Assembly: GCA_965237785.1 (NCBI GenBank)
Contig: OZ250159.1
Location: 62,001 to 126,000, forward strand
Source of the DNA: UBA6522 sp965237785
GTDB lineage: Bacteria; Pseudomonadota; Gammaproteobacteria; Steroidobacterales; Rariloculaceae
DNA length: 64,000 nt
Reading direction: 5' to 3'
Shown here: one piece after another, positions 34,779 through 43,023 of the stretch
How positions within the stretch are numbered: the stretch's first letter is position 1
Layout of the letters: every line of letters begins with the position of its first letter
The notes under the pieces: generated by a model
Databases searched by the model: none
Told to the model about the DNA's origin: nothing
What the model saw: the letters and a program-made list of their open reading frames with translations, nothing else
Translations under genes and position numbers: made by a program

Positions 34779-37235
34779 TCAGCAGCGGATGCGCCTGCTT
34801 CCGGGGTCGTACATCGGGGTTGACGAAGCCTCCGCCGGCATCCGCTCCCCGGCCACTTCGATGCTGAACCCCCCGTCTGCCGGGTCTGGCTCGTTGGCGG
34901 TATCGACGTAGCCGAGGCCGATGGCGCCGCCGAGGGTGTGGCCGTAGGCGCCGGACGTGACGTAACCGACCAAGGCGTCATCGTGCCAGATGGGTTCGTT
35001 GTGGTAGAGCAGCGGCTGTGGGTCCAGCAGCCGGAACTGCAACAACCGCTTCGCCGGCCCTGCCGCCTTCGCTTTCAGCAGCGCCTCTCGCCCGATGAAC
35101 CCGCCCGGCTTGTCGAACTTCACGGCGAAGCCCAGGCCGGCTTCCAGCGGGGTGTCCTCGTCGGTGATGTCGTGGCCCCAATGACGATAGGCTTTTTCGA
35201 TGCGCAGCGAATCCAGCGCGTGATAGCCGGCGTGGGCCAGGCCGAAGGGTGCGCCCGCGGCGACGATGGCGTCGTAGACGCCGGCCGTGAACTCGGTGGG
35301 GATGTAGAGTTCCCAGCCGAGTTCGCCGACGTAGGTGATCCGGGCGGCGCGCACCAGGGCGTAGCCGAGCTCGATTTCCCGGCTGTGGGCGAAAGGGAAG
35401 GCCTCATGCGAGAGATCGTTCGGGGTCAGGGACTGCAGCAGCGCCCGAGCGTTGGGGCCCATGATCGAAATCACCCCCTGGGCCGAGGTCACATGGGTCA
35501 GCACACAATGGGCGTCGGCCGGAATGTGCCGTTGCAACCAGTGAAAGTCCCGCACTTCCGTGGCAGCGGCGGTCACGATCAGATAGCAGTCTTCGGCCAA
35601 CCGGGTGACGGTGAGATCCGCTTCGATGCCGCCCTGGGCGTTCAGCCATTGGGTGTAGACAATGCGGCCGGCGCGCACGTCCACATCGTTCGCGCAGACG
35701 GTATTGAGCACCCGGGCCGCATCCCGGCCCTGGAGCCGAAATTTGGCGAAAGAGGACAGGTCGAACAGCCCCACCTGCTCGCGCACCGCCCGGTGTTCCG
35801 CCGCGGAATGCTCGAACCAGTTCTGCCGCCCGTAACTGTACTCGTAGCGGGCCAGGCCCGGGTCCGGCGCGTACCAGTTGGGCCGCTCCCAACCCGCGAC
35901 CTCGCCGTGGCACGCCCCGATGGATTGCAGGCGATCGTAGAGGGGCGATTTGCGAACTCCCCGGGCGGTGTCGTACTGACGATAGGGGTAGTGCGTGGCG
36001 TACAGCAGGCCGAGGCTCTCGGAGACCCGTTCGCGCAGGTACTTCCGATTGCGCTGGAACGGCTGATTGCGGCGCACATCCACTTCCCAAAGGTCCGACG
36101 GCGGGTGTCCGAGGCGAATCCACTCCGAGATCACCTTGCCGATGCCGCCGGCGGATTGCAGGCCGATGGAATTCAGCCCCGCCGCCACAAAACAGTTGTC
36201 CAGTTCGGGCGCCCGGCCGACGTGGTAGCGCACATCCGGCGTAAAACTCTCCGGGCCGCAGAAGAACTGCTGCAGCCCGGCGGATGCCAGCGCCGGTATG
36301 CGCACCATGGCCTGCTCGAGAATGGGTTCGAAATGCTCCAAACTGCCGGCGATCTCGTCGAAACAGAAGTCCTCCGGGATGCCCTCCGTGGCCCAGGGTC
36401 GGGCACGGGGTTCGAAGGCGCCGACGAGCAACTTGCCCGCGTCATACTTGTAGTAGGTGCAGGCGTCGTAATCGCGCACGACCGGGAAGTTCGAATCCAG
36501 CCCCGCCACCGATTCGAACAGGGCGTAGTAGTGCTCGCAGGCGTGCAGGGGCACGTTCACCCCAACCGTCTGCGCCAGCTCCCGGGTCCACATGCCGGCG
36601 CATAACACCACGCAGTCGGTGTCGATATCGCCCTGTTCGGTGGCCACGCCGGTTACGCCGCCGGGCCCGGTACGGATGGCCGTGACCGGCAGGTTCTGAA
36701 AGATGCGCGCACCGGCGGCGGCGGCGCCCTTGGCCAGGGCGTTGGTGATATCCACCGCATTGGCGTAGCCGTCGGAAGGAATGTGAATGCCGCCGAGCAC
36801 GTCGTCGGCATGCAGCAGGGGAATCCGGGCCTTGATGGCCGCGGGCGTCACCACCTCCACCTCCAGCCCGAATACCTTTGCCATCGACGCGCTGCGCCGC
36901 AGTTCCTCGAACCGCTCCTCGTTGGTGGCAAGGGAGAAGGAACCGCAGCGCCGGTAACCGACCGCCTGGCCGGTTTCCGCCTCCAGGCGCCGGTAGAGCG
37001 CGCTGGTATAGCGCGCCAGCTCGGTCATGTTGATGGACGTGCGGAGTTGGCCCACCAGTCCCGCCGCGTGCCAGGTGGTGCCTGAGGTGAGCTGCCTGCG
37101 TTCCAGCAGCGTCACGCCGGAGACCCCGGCCCGCGCCAGGTGATAGGCGACCGAACAGCCGATCACGCCGCCGCCGATCACGATCACGCCGGCGCGACGC
37201 GGCAGGTCGGCAGGGCGCTCGGGCCGGGTCCTCAT
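34779..37235 (-). CDS. Dimethylglycine/sarcosine dehydrogenase-type flavoenzyme (paralog 1)
   Basis: An 818-residue FAD enzyme with the full DMGDH/SarDH layout: an N-terminal DAO domain (GVIVIGGGVIGCSVAYHLA), a FAO_M linker, and GcvT domains that bind tetrahydrofolate and receive the methyl carbon. The histidine in TSGTTWHAAGL (H56) matches the family site for covalent FAD. The GcvT part has VGELGWELYIPTEF and RIEKAYRHWGHDIT. The enzyme would demethylate an N-methyl amino acid, giving 5,10-methylene-H4folate. It lies 6 bp downstream of a second such gene and converges with an aminotransferase. The exact substrate (dimethylglycine, sarcosine or another) cannot be told. Confidence 0.87.
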   Translation of the reverse strand: MRTRPERPADLPRRAGVIVIGGGVIGCSVAYHLARAGVSGVTLLERRQLTSGTTWHAAGLVGQLRTSINMTELARYTSALYRRLEAETGQAVGYRRCGSFSLATNEERFEELRRSASMAKVFGLEVEVVTPAAIKARIPLLHADDVLGGIHIPSDGYANAVDITNALAKGAAAAGARIFQNLPVTAIRTGPGGVTGVATEQGDIDTDCVVLCAGMWTRELAQTVGVNVPLHACEHYYALFESVAGLDSNFPVVRDYDACTYYKYDAGKLLVGAFEPRARPWATEGIPEDFCFDEIAGSLEHFEPILEQAMVRIPALASAGLQQFFCGPESFTPDVRYHVGRAPELDNCFVAAGLNSIGLQSAGGIGKVISEWIRLGHPPSDLWEVDVRRNQPFQRNRKYLRERVSESLGLLYATHYPYRQYDTARGVRKSPLYDRLQSIGACHGEVAGWERPNWYAPDPGLARYEYSYGRQNWFEHSAAEHRAVREQVGLFDLSSFAKFRLQGRDAARVLNTVCANDVDVRAGRIVYTQWLNAQGGIEADLTVTRLAEDCYLIVTAAATEVRDFHWLQRHIPADAHCVLTHVTSAQGVISIMGPNARALLQSLTPNDLSHEAFPFAHSREIELGYALVRAARITYVGELGWELYIPTEFTAGVYDAIVAAGAPFGLAHAGYHALDSLRIEKAYRHWGHDITDEDTPLEAGLGFAVKFDKPGGFIGREALLKAKAAGPAKRLLQFRLLDPQPLLYHNEPIWHDDALVGYVTSGAYGHTLGGAIGLGYVDTANEPDPADGGFSIEVAGERMPAEASSTPMYDPGSRRIRC

Positions 37236-37241
37236 GAGTCG

Positions 37242-39656
37242 TCAGGCGCGCAACCGGAGGTTGGCCGGATCATGGACCGGGTTTGTCCGCACCGTCGCCT
37301 GCCGCCGATGTCCCAGCACTTCGACCGTCAACGCCGTGTCGGGGCCGGCCAGCGGCGGCGGGACGTAGCCGAAGCCGAGGCTCTGCCGGACAAAGTGGCC
37401 ATAACCGCCGGTAGTGGTCACCCCCACGCACCGGTCACCGGCGAAGATCGGCTCCCCGCCCTGAACATCCGAATCGCCGGCGTCGAGGCTGAAGTAGATC
37501 AGTTGCAGCGTGCGGTCCTGCTGTTGCAGGGTCGCTTCCCGGCCGATGAAGTCGCCCTTGTCGAACTTGATGAATCGCTCCATGGCCGCGTCGATCAGGG
37601 TGACTTCGTTGGTCAGTTCCGCGCCCCAACTGCGATAGGCTTTTTCCAGCCTCATGCTGTTGACCGCGTAGAGGCCGAAATTGCGCATGCCGTATTCCGC
37701 CCCGGCCTCCACCAGCGCGTCGTACAGCGCCTCAAGATGTTCCATGGCCGGGTGCAGTTCCCAGCCGAGTTCGCCCACGTAGTTCACTCGCAGCGCCCGC
37801 ACGGGCATCCCGGCGATGTCGATTTCCCTGCCGCTCAGCCAGCGAAAGGCGCTGCTGCCGAGCGGCGCATCCGTCACCTGGGCCAGCACGGCCCGGGCGC
37901 GCGGCCCGGCCAGCACCAGAACGCCGCGCCGGTCGGTGACATTGGCGATGTGCACCTGCTCTCCCGGGCGCCGGCCCTGTTGCAAGTGGTCGAGATCGCG
38001 CAGTTCGGCGCCGGCGGCGGAAAGCACGTAGAAGGATTCATCGTCAAGGTGGGTGATAGTCAGTTCCGCGCCGATGCGCCCGCCCTCGGACAACAAATGG
38101 GTGAGCGCGATACCGCCGCGCTTCGGCACCCGGTTGGCGCACAGCCGATTCAACAGCGTCCTGGCATCGCGGCCCGTCACGTCGAATTTCGCGAATCCGG
38201 AGAGATCCAGGATGCCGACCCGCTCTCGCACGGCCAGGCACTCTTCGCGCACCAGATCGAACACGTTGTTGTGGCGGAAGCTGTAGTGCTCCTCCCGGCC
38301 GTCCGGCGAGAACCACTTGGGCCGCTCCCAGCCGAAGGTTTCGGTATACACGCAGCCCTGGGCCCTGAGCTTGTCGTACAGGGGGCTGGCCCGGCACCGC
38401 CGGGCCGCCGGCAGTTCTTCCCCCGGCAATGCCGTGGCGTAGGTCCTGCCGTAGTCCTGGCGGCCCCTGGCCCCCATGTAGCGGGCATCGGCAAAGACCC
38501 CGAAGCGCCGGGGGTCGAACCCGGTCATATTGATTTCGGAGTCGCCGTGCAACATCCACTGAGCCAGGTACTTGCCGCAGCCGGCGCCCTGGGCAATGCC
38601 GAAGGACGAGCCGCAGCAGAGCCAGAAATTGCGCAGCCCGGCCACGGGGCCGAGCAGCGGCAGACCGTCGGGGCTGTGGGAGATGGCCCCGTTGACGATG
38701 CGCCGGATGCCGGCCGGTTCGAAAATCGGCATGCGCTCCATGGCGCGGCCCAGCCAGGGCATCAGGCGTTCGAGATCGTCGGTAAACAGTTCGCTGTCGG
38801 AATCCCAGGGCGGCAGTCCACTCGGCGGCCAGGCTTCGGCGAGCCCATCGGCCTCGTAGATGCCGATCAGGCCGGACTCCTGTTCCTGGCGCAGGTAGGC
38901 GGAGGCGTAGGGGTCGCGAACCACGGGGAGTTCGTCGCTTCTGCCGTCCAGCTCCGGCACCGGGCCGGAGACCAGATAGTGGTGCTGAATGTTGCAGATG
39001 GGAAGGCCCGTCCCGACCATTTGCGCCACTTGCCGGGCGAAGCAGCCGGCGGCGTTGACCACGGTTTCGGCCACGATGCTTCCGTGTTCCGTCGCCAGTT
39101 CCCATTCGCCGCCCGGCAGGGCATTGATGCCGGTCACCCGATTGCGCCGCATGATCCTGGCGCCCAGTTCGCGTGCCCCCTTGGCCATCGCCTGGCAAAG
39201 TCCGAACGGGTCGGCGTGACCATCGTTGCGGGTCCAGGCACCGGCCAGTACGCCATCGGTCGAAACAAAGGGATTCAGCTTGCCGATCTGTTCAACGTCG
39301 ACGATCTCCATATGGTAACCGACATTGGCGGCGATTCCGCGCAGGTAGCGGAACCAGTCCAGATCCCGCTCGGTGAGGGCGAAGCGGACGCTGCCGCAGC
39401 CGTGCCAACCGACGGACTGACCGGTTAGTTGCTCCAGTTTCCTGTACAGGGAGACGCTGTATTCGTGAATCTTGGCGAGGTTGTAGTCGCCAACCAGGTT
39501 GGGGCATTGACCGGCCGCGTGCCAGGTCGAGCCCGACGTCAACTCGCCTTTCTCGATCAGCAGGACGTCACCGCACCCCTCTGCCGCCAGGTGGTACAGC
39601 AAGCCGACGCCCATAATGCCACCGCCGACAATGACGATTCGAGCTTGGTCATCCAT
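37242..39656 (-). CDS. Dimethylglycine/sarcosine dehydrogenase-type flavoenzyme (paralog 2)
   Basis: An 804-residue FAD enzyme, first of the tandem pair. It starts directly at the dinucleotide motif (RIVIVGGGIMGVGLLYHLA) with the covalent-FAD-type histidine H46 in TSGSTWHAAGQ, then FAO_M and GcvT domains (YVGELGWELHPAMEHLEALY, RLEKAYRSWGAELTNE). Divergence from the downstream paralog indicates an old duplication or independent recruitment with different substrates. The gene leads its own two-gene unit. A decayed copy of its first 26 codons together with its upstream region lies about 450 bp away at 40031-40111. Confidence 0.87.
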   Translation of the reverse strand: MDDQARIVIVGGGIMGVGLLYHLAAEGCGDVLLIEKGELTSGSTWHAAGQCPNLVGDYNLAKIHEYSVSLYRKLEQLTGQSVGWHGCGSVRFALTERDLDWFRYLRGIAANVGYHMEIVDVEQIGKLNPFVSTDGVLAGAWTRNDGHADPFGLCQAMAKGARELGARIMRRNRVTGINALPGGEWELATEHGSIVAETVVNAAGCFARQVAQMVGTGLPICNIQHHYLVSGPVPELDGRSDELPVVRDPYASAYLRQEQESGLIGIYEADGLAEAWPPSGLPPWDSDSELFTDDLERLMPWLGRAMERMPIFEPAGIRRIVNGAISHSPDGLPLLGPVAGLRNFWLCCGSSFGIAQGAGCGKYLAQWMLHGDSEINMTGFDPRRFGVFADARYMGARGRQDYGRTYATALPGEELPAARRCRASPLYDKLRAQGCVYTETFGWERPKWFSPDGREEHYSFRHNNVFDLVREECLAVRERVGILDLSGFAKFDVTGRDARTLLNRLCANRVPKRGGIALTHLLSEGGRIGAELTITHLDDESFYVLSAAGAELRDLDHLQQGRRPGEQVHIANVTDRRGVLVLAGPRARAVLAQVTDAPLGSSAFRWLSGREIDIAGMPVRALRVNYVGELGWELHPAMEHLEALYDALVEAGAEYGMRNFGLYAVNSMRLEKAYRSWGAELTNEVTLIDAAMERFIKFDKGDFIGREATLQQQDRTLQLIYFSLDAGDSDVQGGEPIFAGDRCVGVTTTGGYGHFVRQSLGFGYVPPPLAGPDTALTVEVLGHRRQATVRTNPVHDPANLRLRA

Positions 39657-40220
39657 TCCATTCTCCGACCGTGGATGGTAGCTGCTCGAATTTTCTTAGC
39701 ATTTGGGGTTGACTAGCAAGATGGAATACCACAGGAACTCCCGCTAGCGTGGCAAGGACTTTGGTGGAGTTGAGGGGAAACACCTGAGTCGTGAAAGCAC
39801 AAGCCACTATTGCATTTTCGAATGCCAGTCTGAGGCAGAATCCAGATCCGTGCATCGCCGGATGCGACATGGAGCTAATCGCAAGCGACATGGCGGCGCC
39901 TCCGGCTGCTGTTGGCGATACGCAACAATTTGTCGTGCGATGGCCGAAGACCCTGGGATACCTGTCCATTTTTGACACTCCGATGTCGCATATGCTTCAT
40001 CGGGCGCCGCATCGCGGTGTTATTCTCGGTTCACCTGGAGTCGAGATGGTACAGCAGGCCGATGCCCATGATGTCGCCGCCGACAATTACAATCCGAGCC
40101 TGGTCATCCATGGCATTCTCCGACCGTGGATGGCCACCGCCCGATTTTCCCGGAATTTGGGTTTACGTTGCACTATAGATTACGATGGCAGTTAGCATTC
40201 GGGGGAGCGGGAGAATTCTA
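39657..40220. other. Divergent intergenic region with a duplicated promoter segment
   Basis: Between the divergent DMGDH-like pair and the TonB receptor. The sequence before the DMGDH-like start (CATTCTCCGACCGTGGATGG, 39657-39676) recurs at 40114-40133 beside a truncated copy of the gene start. The remaining sequence (39700-40030) shows no gene. Both promoters should lie here, but I cannot place boxes. Confidence 0.55.
40031..40111 (-). pseudogene. Broken copy of a DMGDH-type N-terminus
   Basis: ATG at 40111 to TGA at 40031-40033 reads MDDQARIVIVGGDIMGIGLL then YHLDSR and stop. It is almost identical to the start of the intact gene at 39656 (GGGIMGVGLLYHLAAE), with the third glycine of the dinucleotide loop changed to aspartate. 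The similarity continues into the upstream flank. It is a partial duplication that includes the likely promoter. Confidence 0.8.
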
Positions 40221-43001
40221 ATGGCGAATAATATTTGGCGCAAAAACAAACTCAGCCTGGCGGTTTCCGCTGCCATTGCCGCGCACGCTGCCGGCGTCGC
40301 CGACGCTCAGCAAATTGAAGAGATCGTCGTCACTGCAACCAAGCGGGCGGAGCCCGCACAGGATGTGCCCATCGCCCTGCAGGCGGTCACGGGAGACAAT
40401 TTGCGCGAGCTACGGGTCGATACCTTCGACCAGTATGTCAAATACCTGCCGAACGTTATCCACACGGGCAACGGTCCCGGCAAGAAGGAAATCTACATTC
40501 GCGGCAGCGCCACCGAGCAGGCCAGCGTGACGGTCGCTCCGGCCAATGGGTCGGCCCCCGGCGTCGCCCTGTATGTGGACGAACAGCCCGTGTCCTTCGG
40601 TGCCCGCAATCTGGATGTCTACGCGGTGGACCTTGAGCGTATCGAGGTGCTGTCCGGTCCTCAGGGCACGCTGTTCGGGGCGAGTTCGCAGTCGGGCAAC
40701 ATGCGCCTGATCACCAACAAGCCGAGTACGGACGGGTTCGTATCCGGGTTCAACGCCAAGTTCGGGTCGACCTACGACGGCGCCGACAGCAGCGCGGTGA
40801 ATGCCTACGCCAACCTCCCGCTATCGGAGCAGGTGGCCATTCGCGTCGCCGTCTACAGCGACGTCCAGGGCGGCTGGATAGACAACGTACCGGCTACTTA
40901 CACTCCCAGCGCCGAGGTGTTGGACCGCAACCGCTTAGGATTCGGGCCGCTGATGACCGACGCCGGTTCGGTGGTTACCGCCCGCAACGACACCCTGGTC
41001 GAGGACGACTGGAACGACGCGACCTACCGCGGCGGACGCGTGGGCGCGAGTTTCCAGCTCAGCGATGACTGGGACCTGCTGATTCAGCACACCGCCCAGA
41101 CCCTGACGGCGGACGGGACCTTCCTGACCAACCCTGAGCTGGACGGCGACGACGATGCGGCCGCGTTCGCTCCGGACTACAACCGGGACGAGTTCGGCCT
41201 CACCACCTGGACGCTGAACGGCCGGCTGGCCAACCTCGACCTGATCTACACCGGCGGCAATCTCAGCCGGCAGATTAACAGCATCATCGACTACACCCAC
41301 TACAACAATGGCGGCGGCTACATCACATACTATCTGTGCAGCGGTGCGTGGGGCAAGCCCGCGGATAATTGCTACGACCCGAGCAAGCAGTACGCGGAAG
41401 ACACCAGGAACAGGCGCACCACCCACGAGTTCCGGATTGCCACGGATCCGGCCAACCGGGTGCGGCTGCTGGCCGGCGCCTATTTCAACGAAGTCGAATC
41501 CAACCACCTCGGCGATTTTCAGTACGCTGCTACCGAGCCCACATTTCGCGAGGTCATCGGCGACCCCGATTTTCAGTTAGGCAACACCACGCTACCCACA
41601 CCGGGCGTGAATGCTGTCGGTCCGCGCTCGCCGGCCACGGTCTTTTTCAACGACTTCACCCGCACGGAAGAGGAATCGGCGATATTCGGCGAGATCGCCT
41701 TCGATCTCTCGGACAGCGTCAGCCTGGCCGTGAGCGCCCGCGCCTACGACCTGACCTCGCAACTGCAGGGCGCCTCCAATTTCTCCTTCGGCTGCCGCTT
41801 CGGCATCGGCGCCGATGCCGAGGAGACGCCGGACGGGCGTTGCAGCGGTACCGGTTACAGCAATGACGTCAGCGAGCGCCTGGAGACCCTGGGGCGGTAC
41901 AATGCCAGCGGCGACGACAGCATCATCCTGAATGCCACGAGCCCGCTCGAACGCAGAGATCTGTTCCGGGGCGGCGGCAGCAATCAGGCGACGCTGGACG
42001 GAATCAAGGCCGGGCATATCGACCTGTCCGGGCTTCAGGCGGACGGTTCGCTGGTGGAAGACGACGTCATCCTCAAGGCGTCGCTGGAATGGAGGACAGC
42101 GCCGGACGTGATGCTGTTCGCGAACTTCTCCCAGGGCTATCGCCCGGCCACTCAGAACCGCAACGCCGGCCAGCTTGCGGGCAACCAGACGGGCGTGTAT
42201 CAGAACTACGCGGTGCCCGCCGCCGCCAGGACGGACGAACTGACCAGCTTCGAGTTCGGGATAAAGAGCTACTTGCTCGACCGGTCCGTGCGCCTGAACG
42301 CGACCCTGTTTTCCACCGAAATCCAGGAGTTGCAGATCTCCCGCTTCGACCCGTCCAATGTCGCCTTCCTGTTCTTCATCGAGAACGTCGGCGATGCGGA
42401 AAGTACCGGCCTCGATGTGGATTTCCAATGGGCCGCCAGCGACGCGCTGACCTTCTCCGGCGCGTTCAGCCTTCTCAACACGGAACTGACCCGCCTCAAT
42501 CCCCAGCTTGAGGGGATTGCCGTGCCGGTCGGCAGCGAACTGCCCTTTGCCAGTCCCTTCGCGGGCAATTTGCGGGCGCGCTACGAGTTCCCGGCGATGG
42601 GCGGGCTCGGCTACGTCACCGCCAGCGTGCATCACCGGGGCGAGAACGTGACCGGCATCATCGGCAGCGCGGAGTTCATGGAAGACACTCTGAGGCTGGC
42701 AACCGGCGGATCTTCGGGTTTCGAGATCAGGGAAGAAAGCGGCACCTTCGGTACCGTGGAGATACCGGATGGCGCCGGCGGTAGCCGGTTGCCGGTCAGT
42801 TCGCGCTATGTCAACCCGAGTGCCACTACGGTGAATCTCGGCTTCGGCCTGGAGAAGGACAACTGGGTGGCGGAAGTCTTCTTCGATAACGCCAACAACG
42901 AAGCGGCGCCCACCGTCCAGGTGGCGGGTTACTTCACGCCACAGGTCCTGATGCAGCGGCCCCGCACCGTCGGCTTGCGCGTGTCCTTCGATTTCGAATG
43001 A
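40221..43001 (+). CDS. TonB-dependent receptor
   Basis: A 926-residue outer-membrane receptor. Starting at the ATG at 40221 (GGGAG upstream) gives a signal peptide (KLSLAVSAAIAAHAAGVADA), a TonB box (IEEIVVTATKRAE), a plug domain with VYAVDLERIEVLSGPQGTLF, and a barrel that ends in a typical C-terminal strand with terminal aromatic residue (TVGLRVSFDFE). The frame is open to 40185, but that start adds a non-signal tail. It is followed 22 bp later by the TPR-sulfotransferase gene, probably one operon. Substrate unknown; receptor/TPR-sulfotransferase pairs are recurrent in marine proteobacteria. Confidence 0.92.
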   Translation: MANNIWRKNKLSLAVSAAIAAHAAGVADAQQIEEIVVTATKRAEPAQDVPIALQAVTGDNLRELRVDTFDQYVKYLPNVIHTGNGPGKKEIYIRGSATEQASVTVAPANGSAPGVALYVDEQPVSFGARNLDVYAVDLERIEVLSGPQGTLFGASSQSGNMRLITNKPSTDGFVSGFNAKFGSTYDGADSSAVNAYANLPLSEQVAIRVAVYSDVQGGWIDNVPATYTPSAEVLDRNRLGFGPLMTDAGSVVTARNDTLVEDDWNDATYRGGRVGASFQLSDDWDLLIQHTAQTLTADGTFLTNPELDGDDDAAAFAPDYNRDEFGLTTWTLNGRLANLDLIYTGGNLSRQINSIIDYTHYNNGGGYITYYLCSGAWGKPADNCYDPSKQYAEDTRNRRTTHEFRIATDPANRVRLLAGAYFNEVESNHLGDFQYAATEPTFREVIGDPDFQLGNTTLPTPGVNAVGPRSPATVFFNDFTRTEEESAIFGEIAFDLSDSVSLAVSARAYDLTSQLQGASNFSFGCRFGIGADAEETPDGRCSGTGYSNDVSERLETLGRYNASGDDSIILNATSPLERRDLFRGGGSNQATLDGIKAGHIDLSGLQADGSLVEDDVILKASLEWRTAPDVMLFANFSQGYRPATQNRNAGQLAGNQTGVYQNYAVPAAARTDELTSFEFGIKSYLLDRSVRLNATLFSTEIQELQISRFDPSNVAFLFFIENVGDAESTGLDVDFQWAASDALTFSGAFSLLNTELTRLNPQLEGIAVPVGSELPFASPFAGNLRARYEFPAMGGLGYVTASVHHRGENVTGIIGSAEFMEDTLRLATGGSSGFEIREESGTFGTVEIPDGAGGSRLPVSSRYVNPSATTVNLGFGLEKDNWVAEVFFDNANNEAAPTVQVAGYFTPQVLMQRPRTVGLRVSFDFE

Positions 43002-43023
43002 GCCGGCACGCCTTGACGGCGGG

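Noticed and set aside
37140..39428. Plus-strand open frame of 762 codons opposite the DMGDH paralog
   Set aside because: High-GC third positions leave antisense frames open; no domain is recognisable, while the minus strand encodes an intact enzyme.
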